DNA of 64,000 bases, from contig JARYGU010000004.1 in assembly GCA_033795365.1 (NCBI GenBank), positions 62,001 through 126,000 on the forward strand, written 5' to 3'. Shown piece by piece: positions 42,586 through 50,593 of the stretch (its first letter is position 1; each line of letters opens with the position of its first letter). Source of the DNA: JARYGU01 sp033795365. GTDB taxonomy: Bacteria; Pseudomonadota; Alphaproteobacteria; Rhizobiales; Rhizobiaceae. The notes beneath the pieces were generated by a model, which saw only the letters and a program-made list of their open reading frames with translations, ran no database searches and was not told the origin of the DNA. The translations under genes were made by a program, and so were the position numbers.

Positions 42586-43983
42586 CTATGCTGCCCGGCC
42601 GGCCGCCTCCTCTTGCTTCACGCGCTCGATGTCGCGGAAGCGATGGGCGGGATGGTTGGCAGGCAGATACGGACCTTCGCCGAAGAGCTTCTCGCGTAGC
42701 GTCCCCTCGCGATAGCCGGTGGCATAGACGCCGCGTTTCTGCAGTTCCGGCACGACGTAGCCGATGACGTCGGCGAAGCTATCATGCGCCAGGGCATAGG
42801 CGAGGTTGAAGCCGTCGATGTCGGTTTCCTCGACCCATTCCTGCAGCAGATCCGCAATGGTCGACGGAGAGCCGACGAACAGCGGCCCGAGCCCGCCGAT
42901 GCCGCCCCATTTCGCGAGCTCCTCGATGGTCCAGACCTTGTCGCCCTCCGCCAGATGCTCGACCGCGGAAATGATGGCGTTGGTTTGCACCCTCTTCACC
43001 GTGTCGGTCGGCTTGTAATGGCCGAAGTCGATGCCGGTCCAGCCGGACATCAGCACGAGCGCGCCGTCATAGGATGCGTATTTGAGATAATCCTCGTATT
43101 TCGCACGCGCCTTTTCGTCGGTTTCGTCGACGATGATGGTCGCGAGCGCGTAGACGAGGACCTTCTTTGGATCCCGGCCCTGGGCGGCGGCGCGCTGGCG
43201 GATGTCGGCCACATAGGCGCGCGTGGGGTCCTTGAGCGGTGTCGAGATGAACACGCATTCGGCATGGCCGGCGGCAAAATGTTTTCCGGGTCCTGAGGCG
43301 CCGGCCTGGAACAGCACCGGCGTGCGCTGCGGCGACGGCTCGCAGAGGTGATAGCCGGGGACCTCGAAATACTTGCCCTTGTGGCCGATTTCATGGATCT
43401 TCGAAGGATCGGCGAAGATGCCGCGCTCCTTGTCACGGATGACTGCACCCTCTTCCCAGCTTCCCTCGAAGAGCTTGTAGAGGACTTCGATATATTCATT
43501 CGCCACGTCGTAGCGGTTGTCATGGGAGCGCAATCCGCCCTGGCTGATGTTCTTGGCGCCGCTTTCCAGATAGGAGGTGACGATGTTCCAGCCTACCCGA
43601 CCCTTGGTGTGATGGTCGGCGGTCGAAAGGCGGCGTGCGAATGTATAAGGATGCTCGAAGCTTGTGGATGCCGTGATGCCGATGCCGAGATGCTTCGTCG
43701 CCAGTGCGATCGGATTGGCGAGCTGCAGCGGATCGTTCACCGGTATCTGGACGCCCTGCAGCAATGCGTTGTCCAGATTGCCCTTGTATACGTCGTAATA
43801 ACCGACGACGTCCGCGATGAAAATCGATTCGAAGAAACCCGACTCCAGGAGCTTCGCGAGATCCGTCCAGTATTCCAGATCCTTATACTGCCAGGACCGG
43901 TCGCGGGGATGGCGCCAGAGTCCGGGAGACTGATGGCCGACGCAATTCATCTCGAAAGCGTTGAAACGTATGGTCTTGGTCAC
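42586..43983 (-). CDS. FMN-dependent monooxygenase, NtaA/SnaA/DszA family (second copy)
   Basis: 465-residue luciferase-like TIM barrel, paralogous to the enzyme at 23249: NAFEMNCVGHQSPGLWRHP, GFFESIFIADVVG, YTFARRLSTADHHTKG, RVGWNIVTSYLESGA, PVLFQAGASG. Start codon GTG at 43983 with AGGA upstream. First gene of the second monooxygenase-transporter operon. A TATAAT-like -10 lies 57-62 bases upstream in an AT-rich stretch. Expected to need FMNH2 from a reductase not present here; the substrate is presumably what the adjacent Liv-type ABC system imports. Confidence 0.9.
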   Translation of the reverse strand: MTKTIRFNAFEMNCVGHQSPGLWRHPRDRSWQYKDLEYWTDLAKLLESGFFESIFIADVVGYYDVYKGNLDNALLQGVQIPVNDPLQLANPIALATKHLGIGITASTSFEHPYTFARRLSTADHHTKGRVGWNIVTSYLESGAKNISQGGLRSHDNRYDVANEYIEVLYKLFEGSWEEGAVIRDKERGIFADPSKIHEIGHKGKYFEVPGYHLCEPSPQRTPVLFQAGASGPGKHFAAGHAECVFISTPLKDPTRAYVADIRQRAAAQGRDPKKVLVYALATIIVDETDEKARAKYEDYLKYASYDGALVLMSGWTGIDFGHYKPTDTVKRVQTNAIISAVEHLAEGDKVWTIEELAKWGGIGGLGPLFVGSPSTIADLLQEWVEETDIDGFNLAYALAHDSFADVIGYVVPELQKRGVYATGYREGTLREKLFGEGPYLPANHPAHRFRDIERVKQEEAAGRAA

Positions 43984-44039
43984 GGGAAGTCCTGTTCAAG
44001 ATTGAGCCCTTGAGCCGGACCATAGTGCCGCTGGCGAAC

Positions 44040-44117
44040 ATTATACAGGTAATTTATATTTTTTATAGATTATCTTTTGGAATGGGATTGCGCGAAATAG
44101 CCCTCTTCCGCGGAAGA
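44040..44117 (-). promoter_or_regulatory. Promoter region of the second monooxygenase operon
   Basis: On the minus strand a TATAAT hexamer (44040-44045) lies in an AT-rich stretch (44040-44085) that stands out from the GC-rich surroundings; no good -35 is seen. Upstream is a perfect 14-base palindrome, TCTTCCGCGGAAGA (44104-44117), a candidate operator. Confidence 0.45.
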
Positions 44118-44155
44118 AAGAGAGCATGGTTCGAGATACGAAAGGCTTGAAAGGA

Positions 44156-44173
44156 CCGGCCAGAGGAGGCCGG
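44156..44173 (-). terminator. Hairpin downstream of hutC
   Basis: CCGGCC-AGAGGA-GGCCGG stem 60 bases beyond the hutC stop on the minus strand. It has no strong U tract, so the call is tentative. Confidence 0.4.
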
Positions 44174-44233
44174 ACAACCGGGCCGGCCGCTTAAGTCATT
44201 TACGAAGGCGATACGGGGGCAACCGGCATCCTC

Positions 44234-44977
44234 CTACTTCGAGGCCCCTTCGAGGCGATAGCGCGAACCGGGATAGAGCAGCCGCACGGCCGTGACGTTC
44301 GTCGCCTCGGACCATGTGCGCCGACGGATCATCAGGCACGGTTCGGAACGCGCGATCGACAGCAGCTTGCATTCCCACGCCTGCGGAGTCACCGCTTCGA
44401 CGAACTGCTCCGTCCGGGTGATCGGCGCGATGCTCGTGAGATAGGCATTGGGCGTGGTGCGGGTGAAATCCTGGCTCAGGTAATCCGGAGCTATGGACGG
44501 GTTGACGAACCTGTCCTCCAGTTGGATCGGCACATCGTTCTCACAGTGCACCATGATGGAATGGAAGACCTTTTCGCCCATCACGAGGTCGAGCGCGTCG
44601 GCGAGCTCCGGGCTGGCGGATTCTTCCTGAAGCAGCACCGTCCTTGCCGTATGGACATGCCCGCGTTCGGTGATTTCGTCGGCGATGTTCCTGACATCGA
44701 GAAGTCCGGAACTGCCTTTCTTGACGGCGACGAAGGACCCCACGCCCTGGACGCGAACGATATCCCCTTCCGCCGCCAGCTCCCGCAGCGCACGGTTCGC
44801 CGTCATCCGACTGACGCCGAGGTCGGCGACGATCTCGTTTTCGGAGGGAATGCGATGGCGCGGCGGCCAGTCGCCGCTGTCGATCCGCTGCCGGACATAT
44901 TGCTTGACGACCGCATAGAGAGGTGCGGTCATGTCTCCCAGTCCGACGCCTCTATGTTCCGTAGCATCTGAGGCCAT
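44234..44977 (-). CDS. hutC: GntR/HutC-family repressor
   Basis: 247 residues. N-terminal winged HTH of the GntR family (about 16-85: PLYAVVKQYVRQRIDSGDWP, then SENEIVADLGVSRMTANRAL) and a C-terminal UTRA ligand-binding domain typical of HutC. The ATG at 44977 is used here; an ATG at 44932 (MTAPLY) is an equally plausible start. Divergent from hutX with a 151-base spacer holding an operator-like sequence, so it probably represses hutXWVH and is relieved by urocanate or a urocanate-like product. The classical HutC effector is urocanate; if the lyase here makes a different product, the effector could differ. Confidence 0.88.
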   Translation of the reverse strand: MASDATEHRGVGLGDMTAPLYAVVKQYVRQRIDSGDWPPRHRIPSENEIVADLGVSRMTANRALRELAAEGDIVRVQGVGSFVAVKKGSSGLLDVRNIADEITERGHVHTARTVLLQEESASPELADALDLVMGEKVFHSIMVHCENDVPIQLEDRFVNPSIAPDYLSQDFTRTTPNAYLTSIAPITRTEQFVEAVTPQAWECKLLSIARSEPCLMIRRRTWSEATNVTAVRLLYPGSRYRLEGASK

Positions 44978-45087
44978 GGAATCCGTTCCTCCTGTTTGCG
45001 CTTGTCATAACAATGCATGCAACGGAAGCGGAAATCCACCACGATATTTCGCAGATTCCACTTGCATCCGCAAAAAAGCCGCGTCAT

Positions 45088-45100
45088 CTTACATATACAA
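45088..45100. promoter_or_regulatory. HutC-type operator candidate
   Basis: CTTACATATACAA (reverse TTGTATATGTAAG) resembles the TTGTATATACAA core bound by HutC/GntR proteins. It lies 28 bases before the hutX start and between the divergent hutC and hutX genes. Confidence 0.5.
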
Positions 45101-45128
45101 CCAAATACAGGAAGAAAGGGGAACCAGC

Positions 45129-46163
45129 ATGATGATCAGCAAATTGAAATTCGTTCTCGCAACCGGCGGCCTGCTGCTCGCTGCCTCCGCGGGCAGCGCC
45201 AATGCCTCCTATTGCGGCGACGGCAAAACGGTCACCTTCGCCGGCATCGACTGGGAAAGCGGCGCCTTCATCACCGAGGTCATGAAGACCATCCTCGCCG
45301 AGGGTTACGGCTGCCAGGTCGATTCGATCCCCGGCAACTCCGTTACGCTCGAGCAGGCGACGGCCAACAACGACGTGCAGATCTTCGCCGAGGAATGGAT
45401 CGGGCGGAGCGATATCTGGAACAAGGCGGCGGAAGAAGGAAAGGTTCTTTCCGTCGGAAAGACCTTCGTCGGCGCGAGCGAGGGCTGGTTCGTTCCGGAC
45501 TATGTCGTCAACGGCGACGCGTCGCGCGGCATAGAGCCGGCGGCTGCGGACCTGAAGAGCGTCTCGCAGCTCTCCGACCCCAAATTCGTCGCGCTCTTCG
45601 CCGATCCGGAAGAGCCCTCCAAGGGCCGCTTCCTCAATTGCCCGTCGGGCTGGACCTGCGAGGGCGTCAGCACGGCGAAGCTTTCCGCCTACAAGCTCGA
45701 CGGGAGCTACACGAACTTCCGCCCGGGCACCGGCACCGCGCTCGATTCCGCCATCACCTCCGCCTATCTGCAGGGCGAACCCATCCTCTTCTATTACTGG
45801 TCGCCCACGGCGATCATGGGCAAGTTCAAGCTGGTGCAGCTCGAGGAACCCGCCTACAGCGACGAATGCTGGAAGGAACTGACGAGCGCTGACGGCAAGC
45901 GCGAGCAGGGCTGCGCCTTCCCGAGCGTCGAGGTCGCCTATGGCGTCAACAGCACCTTCGCCAAGGAAGCGCCCGAGATCATCGAGATCCTGGAAAAGGC
46001 GACCTTCCCGCTGGCCGACGTGAACGGCAGCCTGGCCTATATGGTCGACAACAAGGCCGATGCGGCAGCGGCGGCAGCCGAATTCCTCAAGACCAAGAAG
46101 GACGTCTGGGGCGCCTGGGTTTCCGGCGAAGCCCGCGAAAAGATCGAGGCCAGCCTCAACTGA
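45129..46163 (+). CDS. hutX: HutX-like histidine/betaine ABC substrate-binding protein
   Basis: 344 residues. Signal peptide (ends ANA near residue 26) and an OpuAC/ProX-type binding domain, the family used for glycine betaine, choline and proline betaine. Trp-rich motifs (EEWIGRSD, GWFVPDYVV, YYWSPTA) are suited to an aromatic cage for a quaternary amine. Close in layout to S. meliloti HutX, reported to bind histidine and also to take part in proline and betaine uptake. AAAGGGGAA precedes the double ATG at 45129/45132. First gene of a four-gene operon with permease, ATPase and a HutH-family lyase. Confidence 0.9.
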   Translation: MMISKLKFVLATGGLLLAASAGSANASYCGDGKTVTFAGIDWESGAFITEVMKTILAEGYGCQVDSIPGNSVTLEQATANNDVQIFAEEWIGRSDIWNKAAEEGKVLSVGKTFVGASEGWFVPDYVVNGDASRGIEPAAADLKSVSQLSDPKFVALFADPEEPSKGRFLNCPSGWTCEGVSTAKLSAYKLDGSYTNFRPGTGTALDSAITSAYLQGEPILFYYWSPTAIMGKFKLVQLEEPAYSDECWKELTSADGKREQGCAFPSVEVAYGVNSTFAKEAPEIIEILEKATFPLADVNGSLAYMVDNKADAAAAAAEFLKTKKDVWGAWVSGEAREKIEASLN

Positions 46164-46170
46164 TCCGGCC

Positions 46171-46208
46171 GGCGGGAGACGGCGTTTTTCCGGCGCCGTC
46201 TTCCCGCC
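46171..46208 (+). other. Long intercistronic hairpin after hutX
   Basis: A 14-base stem (46171-46184 with 46194-46208, one bulged base) with a U-rich loop, seven bases after the hutX stop. This kind of structure commonly protects binding-protein mRNA from 3' decay and lowers readthrough to the permease genes. Confidence 0.6.
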
Positions 46209-46273
46209 GCATATCGTTGCCCCGCCGCCGGCCTGAATAACGGCGCGCATCTGTTCCAATCAAGGAAAACCCG

Positions 46274-47131
46274 ATGTTTCCGGACGATCTGAATTTCTCG
46301 ATCCGCGGACCGGTGAACGATTTCATTCAATCCCTGGTCATGAATTACGGCTTCGTGTTCAAGGCCATATCGAATGTCATCCTGCAGGCCGTTCTTTTCA
46401 TCGAATGGATCCTGCGCGGGCTGCCCTGGTGGGTGGTCATCATCGTCTTCATGGCGCTTGCCTGGCAAAGCTCGCGCAGGCCCGTGCTGACGATCGCGGT
46501 CGGCGTCCTGCTCTTCGTCGTCGGACTCCTCGGGCTCTGGGATTTGACGATGCAGACGCTGGCGCTGATGCTGATGGCGACGATCGTTTCCGTCGTCATC
46601 GGCGTGCCGATGGGCATCCTCGTCGCGAAAAGCAAGGTCGTGCGCAACATCACGCTGCCGATCCTGGACGTGATGCAGACGATGCCGAGCTTCGTCTATC
46701 TCATCCCGGCACTGATGCTCTTCGGGCTCGGCAAGGTTCCGGCGATCCTCGCCACGATCATCTACGCCGTTCCCCCGCTCATCCGGCTCACCGATCTCGG
46801 CATCCGGCAGGTCGACCGGGAAGTGGTCGAGGCGGCCACGGCCTTCGGCGGCAGCCCGACACAGGTGCTTTTCGGCGTGGAGCTGCCTCTCGCGACCCCG
46901 ACGATCATGGCCGGCCTCAACCAGACCATCATGATGGCGCTCTCCATGGTCGTCGTCGCCTCCATGATCGGCGCCCGGGGGCTTGGCGAACAGGTCCTGA
47001 ACGGCATCCAGACGCTCGACGTCGGCAAGGGGCTGGAGGCCGGGATCGGCATAGTCATCCTCGCAATCGTGCTCGACCGCATAACGCAGGGCTTCGGCAA
47101 GCCCCGGACCGAGGACCCCCGTCATGGCTGA
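46274..47131 (+). CDS. hutW: HutW-like ABC permease
   Basis: 285 residues, ProW/OpuAB family, six to seven transmembrane segments. EAA-type loop VDREVVEAATAFGGSPTQVL and GARGLGEQVLNGI are typical of the betaine/choline/histidine permeases. AAGGAAAA before the ATG. Overlaps hutV by eight bases. Homodimeric channel of the transporter. Confidence 0.92.
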   Translation: MFPDDLNFSIRGPVNDFIQSLVMNYGFVFKAISNVILQAVLFIEWILRGLPWWVVIIVFMALAWQSSRRPVLTIAVGVLLFVVGLLGLWDLTMQTLALMLMATIVSVVIGVPMGILVAKSKVVRNITLPILDVMQTMPSFVYLIPALMLFGLGKVPAILATIIYAVPPLIRLTDLGIRQVDREVVEAATAFGGSPTQVLFGVELPLATPTIMAGLNQTIMMALSMVVVASMIGARGLGEQVLNGIQTLDVGKGLEAGIGIVILAIVLDRITQGFGKPRTEDPRHG

Positions 47132-47951
47132 TATCGATATCCGCAACGTCTACAAGATCTTCGGACAAAACGCGAAAAAGGCGTTGGTGATGGCGAAGGA
47201 CGGCCTGGACAAGGCCGAAATCCTCGCGCGCTCCGGCTGCAGCGTCGGGCTGAACAATGTCAGCCTTCGCATCGGTGCCGGCAAGGTCTTCGTGATCATG
47301 GGGCTGTCCGGCTCGGGAAAATCGACGCTGGTACGCCACATCAACCGGCTGATCGAGCCGACCAGCGGCGAGGTCGTCTTCGACGGCAGCGACATCCTCT
47401 CCCTCGGCCCGAAGGCGTTGCGCACGTTCCGCATGCACCGGGTCAGCATGGTCTTCCAGAGCTTCGCGCTGATGCCGCATCGCACCGTGATGCAGAACGT
47501 CGTCTATGGCCAGCGGGTTCGGGGCGTGTCCAAGGCCGATGCAAGGCTGATCGGGTCGCGGTGGATCGAAACGGTCGGTCTTTCCGGCTACGAAGACAAA
47601 TATCCGCATGCGCTGTCCGGCGGCATGAAGCAGCGCGTCGGGCTTGCGCGGGCGCTTGCGGCCGACACCGACGTCATCCTGATGGACGAGGCGTTCAGCG
47701 CGCTCGATCCGCTAATCCGTGCGGACATGCAGGATCAGTTGCTGCAGCTGCAGCAGAACCTGTCAAAGACCATCGTCTTCATCACCCACGACCTCGACGA
47801 GGCATTGCGCATCGGTTCGGAAATCGCGATCCTGAAGGATGGCCAGCTTGTCCAGGTCGGCACGCCCGACGAGATCCTGAACAATCCGGCCAACGACTAT
47901 GTCGCCCGTTTCGTCCAGCGCAGGCAGGCAAGACCCGATGTCCAGCAATGA
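47124..47951 (+). CDS. hutV: HutV-like ABC ATPase
   Basis: 275 residues of the ProV/OpuAA family but without the C-terminal CBS domains that sense ionic strength in osmotic transporters; the protein ends soon after the DYVARFV motif. Walker A GLSGSGKST, signature LSGGMKQRVGLARAL, Walker B VILMDEAFSALD, His switch ITHD. The absence of CBS domains fits a catabolic rather than osmotic transporter. Its 3' end overlaps the lyase gene by 14 bases. Confidence 0.93.
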   Translation: MADIDIRNVYKIFGQNAKKALVMAKDGLDKAEILARSGCSVGLNNVSLRIGAGKVFVIMGLSGSGKSTLVRHINRLIEPTSGEVVFDGSDILSLGPKALRTFRMHRVSMVFQSFALMPHRTVMQNVVYGQRVRGVSKADARLIGSRWIETVGLSGYEDKYPHALSGGMKQRVGLARALAADTDVILMDEAFSALDPLIRADMQDQLLQLQQNLSKTIVFITHDLDEALRIGSEIAILKDGQLVQVGTPDEILNNPANDYVARFVQRRQARPDVQQ

Positions 47952-49437
47952 GACGATTGCCATCGATGGTCCGCTGACGTGGCAGCAGGTTGCGGCGGTT
48001 GCCGGAGGTGCACGCCTGTCGCTCTCCGACAACGCCCGCAACCGGATCGCCGGCGCCCGCCGGATCGTCGAGGCGCTGGTCGAGCGCGGCATTCGCGGCT
48101 ACGGCATCAACACCGGCGTCGGCGCGCTCTGCGACGTCATCATCAGTCGGGAAAATCAGGCCGCACTTTCCCGAAATATCATTCTCAGCCACGCCTGCGG
48201 CGTCGGCGAGCCCTTGAATCTTGCCCAGTCGCGCGCCGTGATGGCGGCACAGATCAACAATTTCGCGCACGGCTTCTCCGGCGTGCGGCTGGAAATCGTC
48301 GATGCGCTCGCAGCACTTCTGAATGCGAACATCGTCCCGCTCATCCCCTCGCGCGGTTCGGTCGGTTATCTGACGCATGCGGCCTCGATCGCGCTCGTGT
48401 TGATCGGCAGGGGCAGCGCTCTCCACAATGGCGAGAAGATCGAAGGTCGCGAGGCTCTGGTACGGATCGGCCTGGAGCCGATGGTCCTCGAGGCGAAGGA
48501 GGGGCTGAGCCTCGTCAACGGAACGCCCTGCGCCACCGGCCTGGCTTCGCTTGCGCTTGCGCGAATGCAGCACCTTCTCGACTGGGCGGATGCGGCGGCC
48601 GCGCTGACCTATGAAAACCTCGGAAGCCAGACCGATGCCTTTTCGGAGGGACCGCTGGCATTGCGGCGTTCGGCAGGCCTCCAGCATGTCGGTCGGACCT
48701 TGCGGAACTATCTCGATGGCAGCGCCATGCTTGCCGAGACTGCGGGCACGCGCACGCAGGACCCGCTGAGCCTGCGTGCGGTTCCTCACGTGCATGGCGC
48801 TGCGCGCGACGTCTTCGCCGATATTTCGGATGTGGTCGACCGCGAGCTTTCGAGCCTCACCGACAATCCCGCCGTTGCGGGCACGCCGGACCGGCCGGAG
48901 GTGCATTCGCAGGCTCATGCCGTCGGCGCCGCACTCGGCCTTGCCATGGACGGCCTTGCCGTCGCAGCCGCCGAGGTCGCGGCGATTTCCGAGCGGCGTA
49001 TCGACCGGCTCGTCAATCCGCTTGTCAGCGGGCTCCCCGCCTTTCTCGCAGGAGACAGCGGCATATGCTCCGGCTACATGATCGCGCAATACACCGCAGC
49101 TTCTCTTGCGGCGGAGAACCGCCGGCTGGCCGCGCCGGCAAGCCTCGACGGCGGAATAACCTCGGCACTTCAGGAAGATATCCTGACGCATGCGACGCCG
49201 GCTGCATGGAAGGCGCTGTCGGTCCTCGACAATCTGGAGCAGATCCTCTCGATCGAATTGCTGGCGGCATCACAAGCCTATGACCTCCAGCCCGGGCAGC
49301 GCGAAAGAGCGAGACCGACGGAGGCGCTCTACCGTGCCATTCGTATCCATATTCCCGCATATGCCGACGATCGTCCAATGAACGACGATTTCGAAAAGAT
49401 GCGCAGCCTGATGTCCCAAAGCCCAAAGCTATTGTAG
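47938..49437 (+). CDS. hutH: HutH-family lyase lacking the MIO-forming Ala-Ser-Gly
   Basis: 499 residues, full length for the histidine/phenylalanine ammonia-lyase family. Conserved: Tyr55 in GYGINTGVG (HAL Tyr53), LSHACGVGEPL, QDPLSLRAVPHVHGA, LTDNPAV, SGYMIAQYTAASLA, QEDILTH. The loop that should read GSVGASGDLAPL reads GSVGYLTHAA (Gly140-Ser141-Val142-Gly143-Tyr144), three residues short with no Ala-Ser-Gly, so the autocatalytic electrophile MIO cannot form. Known MIO-less relatives include ergothionases, which eliminate trimethylamine from ergothioneine. With a betaine-type transporter beside it, a trimethyl-histidine substrate is a reasonable guess; a non-catalytic or other role is possible. 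Start ATG at 47938. Confidence 0.85.
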   Translation: MSSNETIAIDGPLTWQQVAAVAGGARLSLSDNARNRIAGARRIVEALVERGIRGYGINTGVGALCDVIISRENQAALSRNIILSHACGVGEPLNLAQSRAVMAAQINNFAHGFSGVRLEIVDALAALLNANIVPLIPSRGSVGYLTHAASIALVLIGRGSALHNGEKIEGREALVRIGLEPMVLEAKEGLSLVNGTPCATGLASLALARMQHLLDWADAAAALTYENLGSQTDAFSEGPLALRRSAGLQHVGRTLRNYLDGSAMLAETAGTRTQDPLSLRAVPHVHGAARDVFADISDVVDRELSSLTDNPAVAGTPDRPEVHSQAHAVGAALGLAMDGLAVAAAEVAAISERRIDRLVNPLVSGLPAFLAGDSGICSGYMIAQYTAASLAAENRRLAAPASLDGGITSALQEDILTHATPAAWKALSVLDNLEQILSIELLAASQAYDLQPGQRERARPTEALYRAIRIHIPAYADDRPMNDDFEKMRSLMSQSPKLL

Positions 49438-49538
49438 ATACGGTTTCGCCGTGTCTTTCCCTGATGCATGTCGCGCAAAAGGTGCAGCGGTAACGGCACG
49501 CATGGAAATAAAGAAGCTTACGATAGCGGACCCCTGTC

Positions 49539-50531
49539 ATGACGACCCTTCAGCAGGTTGCCTCCCGCGCAGGCTGTTCGCTCGCAACAGCCTCGCGAGT
49601 CTTGAACGGAACCGGGCCGGTCAGCGACGAGATGGTCCGAAAGGTCCGGCGTGCCGCAGCCGAGGTCGGCTATCGTCCGGGAGGAGGGCCGCCGGGTTCG
49701 TCGAAGCGCCGGCCGGTCATCGGCGTTCTCATTCCCAGCATCACCAATCCGGTATTCGCCGCCTCGCTGAGCAGCATTCAGAACCGCATGCTGGTCGCCG
49801 GTCACGGCGTGCTGATTGCCCAGTCAGACTATGATCCGGCGCGAGAGGTGGATGCGGTCGCATCCCTCCTCAACCAGCAGCCGACAGGACTGATCCTCAC
49901 GGTCTGCGATGCCGAAAGCAGCAAGGCGCTGTCGGCGGATCTCCCGCCAACGGTTCTGCTCGGCAATCCTGCGACTACGCGCTCTCCGGCGGCCGTATGT
50001 GCCGACAATCGCCAGGCCGGCCGCGACATCACGGAACATCTTCTGTCCTGCGGCCATCGGCGCATCCTGTTCGTCTCCGGCTATTTCCTGGCTTCGGACC
50101 GGGCAAGGCTGCGCTACGCCGGATATCGCGATGCCATGGAAGCGGCGCATGTAACCGTGCTCGAAGCCGTGCAGATCCCCTTCGTCGACGGATTCGAAAC
50201 GCTGGACCTGTCGGCGACCCTTTCGCATTTCGCCCCCTCGGCCATCATCGCCTCGAACGACCTTCTGGCGCTTTGCGTCATTGCCGCCGTCAGGCGTCAT
50301 GGACTATCGGTGCCGCAGGATATCTCCGTGGCGGGTTTCGACGGCATCGCCATCGGCCGGTTGACCGATCCGGTGCTGACGACGGTGGAAATGCCGGATG
50401 CGACCATGGGCGCGGCGGCGGCGTCTCTGCTGCTCGACATGGCCGAAAATGCCGCCGCCCCGCGGCATCTCAAGGTCGCGCACCGGCTGCGTCAAGGCGG
50501 TACGGCACGCGACCTCACAAGGGGCGACTGA
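49539..50531 (+). CDS. LacI-family transcriptional regulator
   Basis: 330 residues. N-terminal LacI HTH (2-47: TLQQVASRAGCSLATASRVL, hinge region after GYRP) and a type I periplasmic-binding-like effector domain (VIGVLIPSITNPVF, ASNDLLALCV, DISVAGFDG). 101 bases after the lyase gene and convergent with the Ugp-like operon, so the regulated set is most likely that transporter, although hut genes are on the same strand. The ligand is probably the cargo of the Ugp-like system, or a product of it. Confidence 0.88.
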   Translation: MTTLQQVASRAGCSLATASRVLNGTGPVSDEMVRKVRRAAAEVGYRPGGGPPGSSKRRPVIGVLIPSITNPVFAASLSSIQNRMLVAGHGVLIAQSDYDPAREVDAVASLLNQQPTGLILTVCDAESSKALSADLPPTVLLGNPATTRSPAAVCADNRQAGRDITEHLLSCGHRRILFVSGYFLASDRARLRYAGYRDAMEAAHVTVLEAVQIPFVDGFETLDLSATLSHFAPSAIIASNDLLALCVIAAVRRHGLSVPQDISVAGFDGIAIGRLTDPVLTTVEMPDATMGAAAASLLLDMAENAAAPRHLKVAHRLRQGGTARDLTRGD

Positions 50532-50546
50532 TTGCCCGCAGCAAGA

Positions 50547-50575
50547 AGCGGCCGCCACGGGGAGGGGCGGCCGCT
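50547..50575. terminator. Hairpin between convergent lacI and the Ugp-like operon
   Basis: Perfect 10-base inverted repeat AGCGGCCGCC/GGCGGCCGCT with a 9-base loop, between gene ends at 50531 and 50594. Confidence 0.65.
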
Positions 50576-50593
50576 CGTTGAGTTCAAGACCTT

